In this document: in pieces, positions 25,421 through 34,436 of the stretch
Position numbering within the stretch: the stretch's first letter is position 1
Layout of the letters: the number at the start of each line of letters is the position of its first letter
Assembly: GCF_029255185.1 (NCBI RefSeq)
Contig: NZ_JAPUVO010000124.1
Location: forward strand, 1-64,000
Direction of reading: 5' to 3'
DNA from: Propionivibrio sp.
GTDB lineage: Bacteria > Pseudomonadota > Gammaproteobacteria > Burkholderiales > Rhodocyclaceae
DNA: 64,000 bases
Notes under the pieces: generated by a model
The model's input: only the letters and a program-made list of their open reading frames with translations
Database searches by the model: none
Told to the model about the DNA's origin: nothing
Position numbers and translations under genes: made by a program

Positions 25421-27217
25421 ATGACACTGTCCCCTGCAGGAAAGGCGGCCGACCCTGGCTTGGCCTCCGTTGTCGACTTGTTCCGCGCCCGTGCGCAGGC
25501 GCAGCCCGATGGGCGCGCCTACACCTTTCTCGAGAATGGCGAAGTTGAAATGTCCGTCGTGACCTACGCTGAACTCGATCGGCAGTCCCGGGCGATCGCG
25601 GCGACCCTGCAACGAACGCTCGCTCCCGGCTCGCGAGCGCTTCTCCTCTACCCGCCGGGATTGGAATTCATAGCCGCATTCCTCGGTTGCCTTTATGCCG
25701 GCGTGCTGGCCGTGCCGGCTTATCCGCCACACCCGGCGCGCCTGGCGAGAACCCTTCCGCGTTTGTTGGCCATTGTGCGCAATACCGAGATTGGCGCCGT
25801 GCTTTGTATTGAGTCGATCGCCGCCACAGCATTGGCCATCCTGAAAGAAATTCCCGCCATGTCGCAGGTCGATGTTGTGCTGACGGACCGCATCGATCCG
25901 GCGCTTGCCGGTGCTTGGAGCGAACCGCCGCTTGGTCCCGACAGCCTGGCTTTCCTGCAGTACACCTCGGGATCGACCGCGGCGCCCAAAGGGGTGATGG
26001 TCAGCCACGGCAATCTGCTTCATAACCTCGCCTACCTCAATGAGTGCGAGGGCAACGGCGCGGACAGTTGCGGTGTGTCGTGGCTTCCCGCCTATCATGA
26101 CATGGGTCTGATCGAGGGCATCCTGCTTCCGGCTTTTGGGCGTTATCCGGCCTACCTCATGTCGCCGGTGGCCTTTCTGCAGAAGCCGCTGCGTTGGCTG
26201 CAAGCCATTTCCCGTTATCAAGCGACCAATAGCGGCGGGCCGAATTTCGCTTACGACCTGTGCGTTCGCAAGATCACCGCCGAGCAGAGAGCGCAGCTGG
26301 ATTTGAGCCGCTGGCGCGTCGCCTACAATGGCTCGGAACCGGTTCGCAACACGACCCTGGCAAGTTTTGCCGCGACTTTCGCCGAGTGCGGCTTCAGGAG
26401 CGAGAGCCATCGCCCGACCTACGGCCTTGCCGAAGCGACCCTGCTCGTTTCGACGAGTCCGCCGCGAAGCCGGCCAAAAATAATCACCGTCGACGCGGCC
26501 GAATTGGCGAACGACCGGCTGCTCGAGACCACTCAGACCGACCGTGCACCAATTTCATTGGTGGCTTGCGGAAGTCCCGACGTGGAAACCAAGGCAGTGA
26601 TCGTCCATCCGCAGAAACTGACACGAATGCCGGAGGGGGAGATCGGCGAAATCTGGGTTGCCGGTCCCGGAGTCGCGCAGGGGTATTGGCAACGTCCGGA
26701 AGAAAGCGAACGGGTGTTCAAGGCGCGCATCGCCGATTCGGGCGCCGGGCCCTTCCTGCGCACCGGCGACGTCGGCTGCTTCTGGCGCAACGAGTTGTTC
26801 ATCACCGGTCGCATCAAGGACACGATCATCATTCGCGGGCGCAAACTCTATCCGCAGGACATCGAGTTCACCGTAGAAAATATCCATTCCGCGATTCGTC
26901 CCGGTTGCTCGGCGGCATTTTCCGTCACCGCGACGGAGGAAGAACGCCTCGTCGTTGCGGCTGAAATTGATCATGGACTGGTGCGCAGAGTCGCCGACGA
27001 GCGGGCCAGGGATATCCAGGAGCTCATCGCTAACGTACGCGAAGCCATTGCCGAACAGCACGAGGTACAGGCCTATGCCGTCTTGCTCGTCGCGCCGGGC
27101 AGCATACCCAAGACTTCCAGCGGGAAATGCCAGCGTTTTGAATGCCGAAGCGGTTTCCAGCGCGGCACCCTGGAAACGGTCGCCCACTGGATCGGCACGT
27201 CCGAGCCGGCTGAGTGA
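25421..27217 (+). CDS. Fatty acyl-AMP ligase (FAAL)
   Basis: A 598-residue adenylating enzyme. The P-loop YTSGSTAAPKG (181-191), WLPAYHDMGL (221-230), SGGPNFAYDLC, YGLAEATLLVS and TGDVG...TGRIKDTIIIRGRKLYPQDIE appear in order. WLPxxHDMGLI and the inserted segment after it are marks of FAALs, which make acyl-AMP and pass the acyl chain to an acyl carrier protein rather than to CoA. The gene directly downstream begins with a carrier domain, the expected acceptor. The start ATG at 25421 follows the acyltransferase closely. The C-terminal lysine region (PKTSSGKCQR) is intact. Confidence 0.9.
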   Translation: MTLSPAGKAADPGLASVVDLFRARAQAQPDGRAYTFLENGEVEMSVVTYAELDRQSRAIAATLQRTLAPGSRALLLYPPGLEFIAAFLGCLYAGVLAVPAYPPHPARLARTLPRLLAIVRNTEIGAVLCIESIAATALAILKEIPAMSQVDVVLTDRIDPALAGAWSEPPLGPDSLAFLQYTSGSTAAPKGVMVSHGNLLHNLAYLNECEGNGADSCGVSWLPAYHDMGLIEGILLPAFGRYPAYLMSPVAFLQKPLRWLQAISRYQATNSGGPNFAYDLCVRKITAEQRAQLDLSRWRVAYNGSEPVRNTTLASFAATFAECGFRSESHRPTYGLAEATLLVSTSPPRSRPKIITVDAAELANDRLLETTQTDRAPISLVACGSPDVETKAVIVHPQKLTRMPEGEIGEIWVAGPGVAQGYWQRPEESERVFKARIADSGAGPFLRTGDVGCFWRNELFITGRIKDTIIIRGRKLYPQDIEFTVENIHSAIRPGCSAAFSVTATEEERLVVAAEIDHGLVRRVADERARDIQELIANVREAIAEQHEVQAYAVLLVAPGSIPKTSSGKCQRFECRSGFQRGTLETVAHWIGTSEPAE

Positions 27218-27233
27218 ACGAAGGAACCGATCC

Positions 27234-29918
27234 GTGCCGCCCATGCCGCCCACGCCGCCCGACTATTCGTGGTTATCCGAGACCGTTGCGCAGTGCCTCA
27301 AGGTGCCGGTCGGCACACTTGACGCCAAGGCGTCGCTGACACGCTATGGCATGGATTCGCTGGCCGCCGTCGAGATCGCCACCGCCATCGGCGCCGCTCT
27401 CGAGTGCGATATGCCCGACACCCTGCTGATCGATTGTCCGAGCATTGCAGCGCTCGAGCGCTATCTCGATCGCATGCAGGACAGCGGACAATCCGGCGCC
27501 GGCGAAGCGCTCTCCTTGCGCGATCAGATGCTCGCCGATTGCGTCTTGCCGGCCGCGATCGATCCGCGCGCGGCAGCGCCGGCGCCGGCCGTGCAGGCCA
27601 TACTGCTCACCGGTGCGACCGGTTTTCTCGGTGCCCACGTCTTGACTGCCTTGTTGCAGGAGACAGAGGCCGTCGTTTTCTGCCTGACGCGCCCGTCAAG
27701 CGCTGGTGACGGCCGTGCGCGAATCCGCAAGGCACTGGCCGGGTATGACATTGGGGATGCGGCGTTCGATTCGCGCCTACGAATCGTCGACGGCGACCTG
27801 CAGGAACCCGCCTTGGGATTATCGGCACAAGCGTTCGATGATCTGGGTCGTGAAATCGACGCCATCTATCACTGCGCGGCCGCCGTTAATTGGACCTTCT
27901 CCTACGCTGGTTTGCGCGATACCAATGTTCTCGCCACCAGGGAACTCTTGCGCCTGGCCTGCACGCACAAACGCAAGGCATTCCATTTCGTTTCCAGCGC
28001 CGGGGTCTGTTTCTCGACCGCCGGGCCGCGCGAGATCGGCGAAGAGGATGACATGCTGCCTTTCCTGGACGGCATTCATCTCGGTTATGCGCAAAGCAAA
28101 TGCGTGGCCGAAACCCTGGTGCGCCGCGCCAGCGAGCGCGGCCTGCCGGCCGCGATTTACCGTCCGACGCTGCTGACCGGCGCCGCGCAGTCCGGTATCT
28201 CGAACACCGGGGACATGCTCTCCCTGCTCATCAAGAGTTGCATCGAGATGCGCTGCGCACCGGATCTCGATTGGCTTCTTGATTGCTGCCCGGTGGACCA
28301 TGCCGCGACCGCCATCGTCAAATTGTCTCGGGTCAGCGACGATTCGCTGCGCGTTTTCCACTTGGCGAATCCCGTTGCGCGCCATTGGCGCGAGAGCGTC
28401 CTGTGGATGAATCTTTACGGCTACCCCATACGCCTGGTCTCCTATCGTTCGTGGCTGGCCAAACTGGCGCTCGACGCCGAGTCGCCGGCGCATCCGCTCC
28501 ATCTGCTTCGCTCATTCTTTCTCGCCCGGCGGGCGGGTGCTGACGATTTGACGCTGCCGCAATTGTATGAGGAAGGAAAGAAAAGCCGGTTCCGCTGCGA
28601 ACAGACGAATTTGCTGCTCGCTGCCTTGTCGGTCCATTGCCCGTCGCTCAATGCGGCGCTGCTCGAGCGCTATTTCATGCGCTTCATCAGCCAACGCTTC
28701 CTTCCTGGGGCCGCCGGCGCCGACGCGCCGGCGGCGGTGGCCGTAGCGCTCGACGGCGAATTCTTCACCACCATTCTGCGGCGTTTCCATCGTGACGAAA
28801 GCATTCAGGTCGCCGAGGTTTGCGTACGCAACACGGTTTCGGAACACAGCATCATTTCCGAACTCACTTCGTGGAAATACGGCCATATGACCGGCTTGCG
28901 CCATTGTTCCGTGGCGACCGCCGGGGGGAACAGTGTGCTGCCGGCCCGCTTGGAACTGATGGTCAAGATGAAGCCGAAAGATGACGAAGCCATGGCGGTG
29001 GGCGAGAGCGTTGCCGCACTGTGCGGCGACGATTTGGGATTCGCGTTTTCGCGCTTCAAAGAGCGCGCTGGTCTCGCGCTGTGCCATCAGCGCGAACTCG
29101 CCATCTATGAGCAGCAGGATGAGCGCTTCGTGCGCCACGCGCCGGTCCTCTTTGGTAGCGTCAGTGACGATAGCCAGCGCGCCTGGATACTGGTGCTCGA
29201 AAAACTCGAGGGCATGTTGCTGATGGATAGCGCCGACGACATCAGCGGCTGGCATCGTGCGCCTATCGACGCTGCGGTGCGCGGCATCGCCGAGGTGCAT
29301 GCGATCTGGTACCGGCGCGAGCCGGAACTCATGGCTGAAACGTGGCTGGGGCCGGTGTTTTCCGCCGCGGCGATGAGCGAAATGAAAACCCTGTGGGTCG
29401 CGCTGGCCAATCACTCCGAGCGCTATTTTGCCGCTGCCGCGGGGTGTTCGCTGCGCGCATTGCAACAGCGCCTGATTGTCGACCTCGACGCTTGGTGGCC
29501 GGCACTGGAAAACTTGCCGAGGACGCTGATACACAACGATTTCAACCCGCGCAATATCGCTTTGCGCGAGACGGTAGCGGGTTTACGCCTGTGCGCCTAT
29601 GACTGGGAACTGGCGACGCTGGGCGTTCCCCAGCATGACCTTGCCGAGTTCTTGTGTTTCGTGCTGACGCCCGACGTCGAGAGCAGCGAGGTGCTCCATT
29701 TTCTAGAACTGCACCGATTGGGCTTGCAAGACGCCAGCGGGCAGGCCATCGATGCGCAATCGTGGCTGCTCGGTTTCAGGCTGTCGCTCTATGACTTGAT
29801 CATCAACCGCTTCCCGATGTACGCGATGATACACAGGCTGCGCAAGCAAGGCTTCCTGCAACGCGTGGTCCGCACCTGGCGGACTTTGTACGAGTTATTC
29901 CCTTACCGATCGGACTAG
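27234..29918 (+). CDS. Trifunctional acyl carrier - thioester reductase - APH-type kinase fusion
   Basis: An 894-residue fusion. Residues 10-85 are a phosphopantetheine carrier domain with GMDSLAAVE (Ser42 for attachment). Residues 120-390 are an SDR thioester reductase: GATGFLG (127-133), HFVSSAGV and YAQSK (Y285, K289), as in carboxylic acid reductase R-domains, which release a carrier-bound acyl chain as aldehyde or alcohol. Residues of about 560-890 are an aminoglycoside-phosphotransferase-like kinase with H767-N-D-F-N-P-R-N774 and the metal-binding D790 (CAYDWE). A GTG at 27234 with an AAGGA site eight bases upstream is preferred; an ATG at 27243 is possible. I do not know this T-R-APH order from described proteins. 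Confidence 0.82.
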   Translation: MPPMPPTPPDYSWLSETVAQCLKVPVGTLDAKASLTRYGMDSLAAVEIATAIGAALECDMPDTLLIDCPSIAALERYLDRMQDSGQSGAGEALSLRDQMLADCVLPAAIDPRAAAPAPAVQAILLTGATGFLGAHVLTALLQETEAVVFCLTRPSSAGDGRARIRKALAGYDIGDAAFDSRLRIVDGDLQEPALGLSAQAFDDLGREIDAIYHCAAAVNWTFSYAGLRDTNVLATRELLRLACTHKRKAFHFVSSAGVCFSTAGPREIGEEDDMLPFLDGIHLGYAQSKCVAETLVRRASERGLPAAIYRPTLLTGAAQSGISNTGDMLSLLIKSCIEMRCAPDLDWLLDCCPVDHAATAIVKLSRVSDDSLRVFHLANPVARHWRESVLWMNLYGYPIRLVSYRSWLAKLALDAESPAHPLHLLRSFFLARRAGADDLTLPQLYEEGKKSRFRCEQTNLLLAALSVHCPSLNAALLERYFMRFISQRFLPGAAGADAPAAVAVALDGEFFTTILRRFHRDESIQVAEVCVRNTVSEHSIISELTSWKYGHMTGLRHCSVATAGGNSVLPARLELMVKMKPKDDEAMAVGESVAALCGDDLGFAFSRFKERAGLALCHQRELAIYEQQDERFVRHAPVLFGSVSDDSQRAWILVLEKLEGMLLMDSADDISGWHRAPIDAAVRGIAEVHAIWYRREPELMAETWLGPVFSAAAMSEMKTLWVALANHSERYFAAAAGCSLRALQQRLIVDLDAWWPALENLPRTLIHNDFNPRNIALRETVAGLRLCAYDWELATLGVPQHDLAEFLCFVLTPDVESSEVLHFLELHRLGLQDASGQAIDAQSWLLGFRLSLYDLIINRFPMYAMIHRLRKQGFLQRVVRTWRTLYELFPYRSD

Positions 29919-29922
29919 AGCA

Positions 29923-30543
29923 ATGGACGATTCAGCAGCGCGCTATTTTCATCCGAGCAATCTGTTGACCTATCTCGCGGTTCTCTGTGGGCTCGGTGCC
30001 CTGCTGGCGTCGCTCTGGTTAAGAAGCTGGCCGCTGGCCGGTGGACTGATCGCCTTGTGTGCGCTGGCCGATACCTTCGATGGCAAGTTCGCGCGGCGGT
30101 TTGCGCGTAGAGCCGAGCAGAGAGACTTCGGCGTTCAGCTCGACAGTCTGGCCGATGCGCTCAACTTCGGCCTGGTTCCGGTTACTTGCCTCGGGGCACT
30201 GCTCTCGTTCGCATCGGCGGCGATGAGCGCCACCTGGGCCGCGGCGGCTCTTGCTTATGTAATCAGCGCCATCACCCGCCTCGGCGCTTACAACCTGCAG
30301 CGCGAGCAGAGTAGCGGTTTTATCGGAGTACCGACGACGGTTGCCGGGCTGATCTGGTCCACGGCGTTCCTGGCGCAGCCTTCGGCAGTCCTGTCCGCGT
30401 TATTGCTTGCCCTATTGTCGTTGGCGATGGTGTCGCCTTTGCGAATTTCCCGGCCCACAGGGCTCGGCATGGCCGTCTTCGTGGCATGGCCGCTCGTGCT
30501 CCTTGTCCTGCACGCGGGGCGGTGGGCAATTTCTGTTCTGTAA
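29923..30543 (+). CDS. CDP-alcohol phosphatidyltransferase, phosphatidylserine-synthase-like
   Basis: A 206-residue membrane protein with the full family signature: D50-T-F-D53-G54-x2-A57-R58, then G70-x3-D74-x3-D78, and LDSLADALNFGLVP, which is closest to type II phosphatidylserine synthases. About six hydrophobic segments follow. The enzyme swaps CMP of a CDP-lipid for an alcohol in the membrane. A cognate CDP-lipid could come from the CarS-like protein of the same cluster. It starts four bases after the fusion gene ends and is followed by the FMN dehydrogenase gene after 14 bases. The true acceptor alcohol is unknown. Confidence 0.85.
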   Translation: MDDSAARYFHPSNLLTYLAVLCGLGALLASLWLRSWPLAGGLIALCALADTFDGKFARRFARRAEQRDFGVQLDSLADALNFGLVPVTCLGALLSFASAAMSATWAAAALAYVISAITRLGAYNLQREQSSGFIGVPTTVAGLIWSTAFLAQPSAVLSALLLALLSLAMVSPLRISRPTGLGMAVFVAWPLVLLVLHAGRWAISVL

Positions 30544-30557
30544 ATGGAGGATGAGTG

Positions 30558-31704
30558 ATGATTGTCAATATCGAGGATTTGCGAATTCGCGCCCGGCAGC
30601 GGCTTCCGCGCATCGTGTTCGATTATCTGGACGGCGGCGCCGGCGATGAAATCACCGTTAAACGGAATCGTTCCGGCTTCGACGACTATGCGCTGCGACC
30701 GCGGGTGCTCACCAATGTTGCAGTGCGCAATTTGTCAACGACGGTTCTTGGCGAACGCATCGGTGTCCCGCTGGTACTCGCGCCAACCGGATTGATCGGC
30801 TTTATTCGTCCGCGCGCGGAACTGATGGCCGCGCGTGCCGCGGAAAAGCATGCCATTCCATTCACGCTGAGCTCGATGGCCACGTCTTCGATCGAGGACG
30901 TGGCCCAGGCGGCGAAAACGCCGCTCTGGTTCCAGATGTACATCTGGAAGGACCGTGGGCTGACGCGCGCTTTTGCCGAGCGCGCGCGCGGCGGGCTACC
31001 GCGCCCTGTGCCTGACGCTCGATGTTCAGGCTTTGGCCACGCGTGATCGGGACGAGCACAATGGCTTCTTTACCGTGCCTTCACGCATCACGCCGAAGGC
31101 GGTGCTTGGCCTGCTGGCGAAACCGCGCTGGTTGATGACGCTGCTGCGCGGACCGCTTCCGACTTTCGCCAACTGGGTCGATGTGCCCGGCGCCGGAAAA
31201 ACACCGCAAGCCCTTGGTGCTTTCGCGACCGATCAGCTCGACCCGTCGGTCACCTGGAGCGACTTCGACTGGTTGCGATCGGTCTGGAACGGACCGCTGG
31301 TATTGAAGGGCATACTTACGCGCGAGGACGCACTGCTCGCTATCGACCATGGCGCCGATGCCATCGTAATATCAAATCACGGCGGTCGCCAACTCGATGG
31401 CGCGGCGGGGACGATTGAGGCCTTGCCGGAAGTCGTTGACGCCGTCGCTGGTCGTGCCGACGTGATCGTGGACGGCGGCGTGCGCCGGGGGCGTGACGTC
31501 ATCAAAGCGCTGGCTTTGGGTGCCAAGGCTTGTATGATCGGCAGGCCTTACGTCTACGGGCTCGCCGCAATCGGCGAGCGCGGCGCTGAACTGGCGATTG
31601 AAATTCTCCGCAATGAAATAGACCAAACCCTTGCCCTGCTCGGTGTTTCGAGCATCGCTGCGCTTGACGAACAAGCTCTGCTTAGCCTGCGGCGAGCGCG
31701 GTGA
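30558..31704 (+). pseudogene. FMN-dependent alpha-hydroxy acid dehydrogenase, frameshifted
   Basis: Two reading frames together give a near-complete lactate/glycolate-oxidase-type protein of about 380 residues. The first (30558-31046) has YLDGGAGDE, LAPTGLIGF, LSSMATSSIEDVA and FQMYIWKDR. The second (from about 30990) continues with GYRALCLTLDVQ, then the catalytic SNHGGRQLDGA, VDGGVRRGRDVIKALALGA and IGRPYVYGLA. The shift falls in a (CG)5 tract at 30981-30990, where adding one CG unit restores the frame. All catalytic blocks are otherwise intact, so this is a recent mutation, a sequencing error or a slippage switch. The start at 30558 has a GGAGG site. Confidence 0.8.
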
Positions 31705-31715
31705 CGGCGACGCCG

Positions 31716-31747
31716 ACAAGCCCGGTAAGGAATCTCACCGGGCTTGT
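31716..31747 (+). terminator. Hairpin closing the lipid-type cluster
   Basis: ACAAGCCCGGT (31716-31726) pairs perfectly with ACCGGGCTTGT (31737-31747), 11 bp with a ten-base loop, immediately after the last cluster gene. Only a weak T-rich tail (TTGTTC) follows. The 230 bases after it, up to ugpB, hold no gene, only a second small hairpin (CCCCTTGG 31884-31891 / CCAAGGGG 31898-31905). Confidence 0.65.
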
Positions 31748-31976
31748 TCGGTGATGCTATTTGCAATCGACGCGCCACCATTCGTTGCACCAAAACGTGC
31801 GACCTTCAAAAAACCCAAGTGGAGCCGGGCCAATACGTCAAGACGCTTTCCCGAATTTTTCCTTGGCTGGGCAAACTTGGTGCCCCCTTGGTGTCCCCCA
31901 AGGGGATTTCCTGCGGGGCATCTTGGTGCCTTGGTGGTTCGCTGTTTCGCGATGGCTAACGACTGGAGCAAGAACG

Positions 31977-33281
31977 TCAGGACTTGTTGGCCTTTTGGAA
32001 TCGCTCGAGTTGCTCGTTGCCGCGTTTGACTGCGCCATCCAGGCCGTCCTTGGCTGATTTCTTGCCGGCCCAGACCTGTTCGAGTTCCTCGTCAATGATG
32101 GTGCGGATCTGCACGAAGTTACCCAGGCGGATGCCGCGCGACTTGTCTGTCGTCTTGCGGATCATCTGCGTCACCGCCACATCGGTGCCCGGGTTTTCCT
32201 TGTAGAAGCCGCTTTTCTCGGTCAGTTCGTAGGAGGCAATCGTCACTGGCAGATAGCCGGTACGCTGGTGGCTCTTGGCCGCCTCTTCGGCTCGCGACAG
32301 GAAGGCGAAGAACTGACCGACCCCTTTGTACTCGACTGGCTTCTTGCCGGTCATCACCCACAGGCTGGCGCCGCCGATCACGGTGTTTTGCGGCGCGCCC
32401 TCGACGTCCGGATAGTACGGCAGGGTCGAAATTCCCGAGGCGAACTTGGAGTTGCGTTTGATGCTGCCGTATAGCGCCGAGCTGCCAGTGGTCATCGCAC
32501 ACTCCCCTGACACAAAAGTCGCATCGGCTGCATTGCCGCGCCCCTTGTAAACGAACAGGCCCTGCTTCGACATATTGGCCAGATTCTCGATGTGGCGAAC
32601 GTGCAGAGGCGTGTTGAAGGTCAGCCGTGCATCGATGCCGCGCATGCCATTGCCCTTGGTTGCGAACTCGACGTTGTGCCACGCAGAGAAGCTCTCCAGT
32701 TGCGTCCAACTGACCCAGCTCGTGGTGTACGGGCAGTTGTGGCCGCTGGCCTTGAGCTTGGCTGCCGCTTGCGTCACTTCGATCCAGGTCTTGGGAGGAA
32801 GCTCGGGATTGAGTCCGGCGGCCTTGAAAGCGTCCTTGTTGTAGTGCAGAACGGTTGTCGAGCTGTTGAACGGGAAGCTCAGCATCTGGCCGTTCGGCGC
32901 CGTGTAGTAACCAGACACAGCAGGCACATAGGCGGCCGGGTCAAACTTGACGCCGGCGTCGGCCATGATCTTGCCGACCGGAACAATGGCGCCCTTGCTG
33001 GCCATCATCGTCGCCGTACCCACTTCGAATACTTGCAGGATGTGCGGCGCATTGCCCGAACGATAGGCCGCAATCGCCGCCGTCATCGACTCGTCGTAGG
33101 ACCCCTTGAAGGTCGGCACCACCTTGTATTCAGCCTGGCTGGCGTTGAAATCCCTGGCCAGATCATTGACCCACTCGCCCAAGGCGCCGGGCATGGAATG
33201 CCACCACTGGATTTCGGTCTGGGCCTGTGCGGACAGGGAAACGCAAGCAGCGAGGACAGCAGCAGCTAATCTCAGTCTCAT
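31977..33281 (-). CDS. ugpB: sn-Glycerol-3-phosphate ABC transporter binding protein
   Basis: A 434-residue periplasmic binding protein with a signal peptide (ending SLSAQAQ, about residue 21). TEIQWWHSMPGALGEWVNDL, the APHILQVFEVGTATMM block, PFNSSTTVLHYNKDAF and SGECAMTTGSSALYG are typical UgpB segments, which bind glycerol-3-phosphate or glycerophosphodiesters such as glycerophosphocholine for uptake. No ugpA, ugpE or ugpC lies in the window next to it, and the upstream neighbour is unrelated, so the permease genes must be elsewhere or lost. A leader of 85 bases separates it from the next gene upstream. Confidence 0.9.
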   Translation of the reverse strand: MRLRLAAAVLAACVSLSAQAQTEIQWWHSMPGALGEWVNDLARDFNASQAEYKVVPTFKGSYDESMTAAIAAYRSGNAPHILQVFEVGTATMMASKGAIVPVGKIMADAGVKFDPAAYVPAVSGYYTAPNGQMLSFPFNSSTTVLHYNKDAFKAAGLNPELPPKTWIEVTQAAAKLKASGHNCPYTTSWVSWTQLESFSAWHNVEFATKGNGMRGIDARLTFNTPLHVRHIENLANMSKQGLFVYKGRGNAADATFVSGECAMTTGSSALYGSIKRNSKFASGISTLPYYPDVEGAPQNTVIGGASLWVMTGKKPVEYKGVGQFFAFLSRAEEAAKSHQRTGYLPVTIASYELTEKSGFYKENPGTDVAVTQMIRKTTDKSRGIRLGNFVQIRTIIDEELEQVWAGKKSAKDGLDGAVKRGNEQLERFQKANKS

Positions 33282-33366
33282 GTGATCTCCTTGAGTGTGA
33301 TTGGTTCGGCTTCAGAGCGTATCCATTCTACGCCAGCCACAGGGCTGACATGTTCTCCAGCGCAAC

Positions 33367-34401
33367 TCAAAGATAGCGCTCGGCATCCGCAAAATTCATT
33401 CTCGGCTCAGGGAGCTCGGAACGTGCAACACGCGACAGCACGATTGCCCGTTGCAACGGTGGACTGCCAGATAGTTGCGCCAGCGAAAAAACAATATCAG
33501 AAGCGACATCGGTGCTTGATTCATCAAGCACGACGTTCATTGTACTAATCCGCAGCTTCTTTTGCTCGACGCGAACGTAGCGCTGTGGATGCTCGAGCAC
33601 GTCTCGCAGCATTTCCAGCTCGGCATCCAGTGCTGACTGAGGGCTGCCTATCGCCTCCAACTGGCGTTCATTTTCCAGAAGCTGGGCTTCCAGTTTCAAC
33701 TGCTCGCCTGAACTTTCTGGCGCCGATCCAAAGACCGAACCCAGACCAGGGCCCTGCTGCTGGAGCAGGCGCAGCCGGGCTCGGAGCAGTGCCCGGTTGT
33801 CTTCCAGTTCCCGACGCTCGGATCGTTCCTCGCCGATTTCCGAGAGCGCCTGTGCTACCAGGTATTCGTAAACCTGAGTACCCAGTAGACGGCGGACTTC
33901 GGCATCCTGGTGTCCGCAAATGCGCGCCTCGTGATCGGAAAAGCCGACAACGGTTTGCACCACATCACGCTGAATGAGCTCGCCCTGCATCGACATTCCG
34001 AGCACACGCTGTTCGGTGAAGCTCATGCCCAGAATGAAACAGGCCTCTTCAAGATCGGGATATTTATCGAACAGGGTACGCAGGTTAGGCGAACGAGTGA
34101 GCGTATGGGGAATGTCAGAAGCGGCGATAAAAAAAGCTCTGAGCACGGGATCGGAAGACCAGTTCGCTTCCGCAACCTTGATTGCCGGGGGCAAGGCCAG
34201 CACTAGCTCGCGCAAATAGCGAACACTGATGGCTACTGCCGGCGCCAAACGCTCCTGATACGCACGAACGAGTTTCAATCGCGGGTTGGTCAGCGTTACG
34301 GCTTTATCGATTGCCCGCAGCGTCATTTCATCGGAGTCAGATGAGTGACTATGCGGATCAAATTGCGAAGGGCGGTTCTTGAACCAGTCGAGAATACCCA
34401 T
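33367..34401 (-). CDS. Conserved hypothetical protein with coiled-coil middle
   Basis: A 344-residue, largely helical cytoplasmic protein. It begins MGILDWFKNRPSQFD, has a charged coiled-coil-like middle (SERRELEDNRALLRARLRLLQQQ and a second stretch before QLEAIGSPQSALDAELEML), and a final alpha/beta part (ISTMNVVLDESSTDVASDIVFSLAQLSG). No catalytic motif, signal or membrane segment is seen. It starts 35 bases after purA on the same strand, so it may be the last gene of the hfq-hfl-purA transcript. I do not recognise the family. Confidence 0.6.
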   Translation of the reverse strand: MGILDWFKNRPSQFDPHSHSSDSDEMTLRAIDKAVTLTNPRLKLVRAYQERLAPAVAISVRYLRELVLALPPAIKVAEANWSSDPVLRAFFIAASDIPHTLTRSPNLRTLFDKYPDLEEACFILGMSFTEQRVLGMSMQGELIQRDVVQTVVGFSDHEARICGHQDAEVRRLLGTQVYEYLVAQALSEIGEERSERRELEDNRALLRARLRLLQQQGPGLGSVFGSAPESSGEQLKLEAQLLENERQLEAIGSPQSALDAELEMLRDVLEHPQRYVRVEQKKLRISTMNVVLDESSTDVASDIVFSLAQLSGSPPLQRAIVLSRVARSELPEPRMNFADAERYL

Positions 34402-34436
34402 GAGCTACTCCATACACACCACAGCGCGTGCAGGCA

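Noticed and set aside
25301..26410. 369-codon minus-strand frame
   Set aside because: Antisense shadow of the FAAL gene, whose motifs are all in order on the plus strand.
28512..29534. 340-codon minus-strand frame
   Set aside because: Antisense shadow of the carrier-reductase-kinase fusion.
31884..31905. CCCCTTGG/CCAAGGGG hairpin as terminator of ugpB or the lipid cluster
   Set aside because: No T-run on either strand; the stronger hairpin at 31716-31747 is better placed for the cluster.
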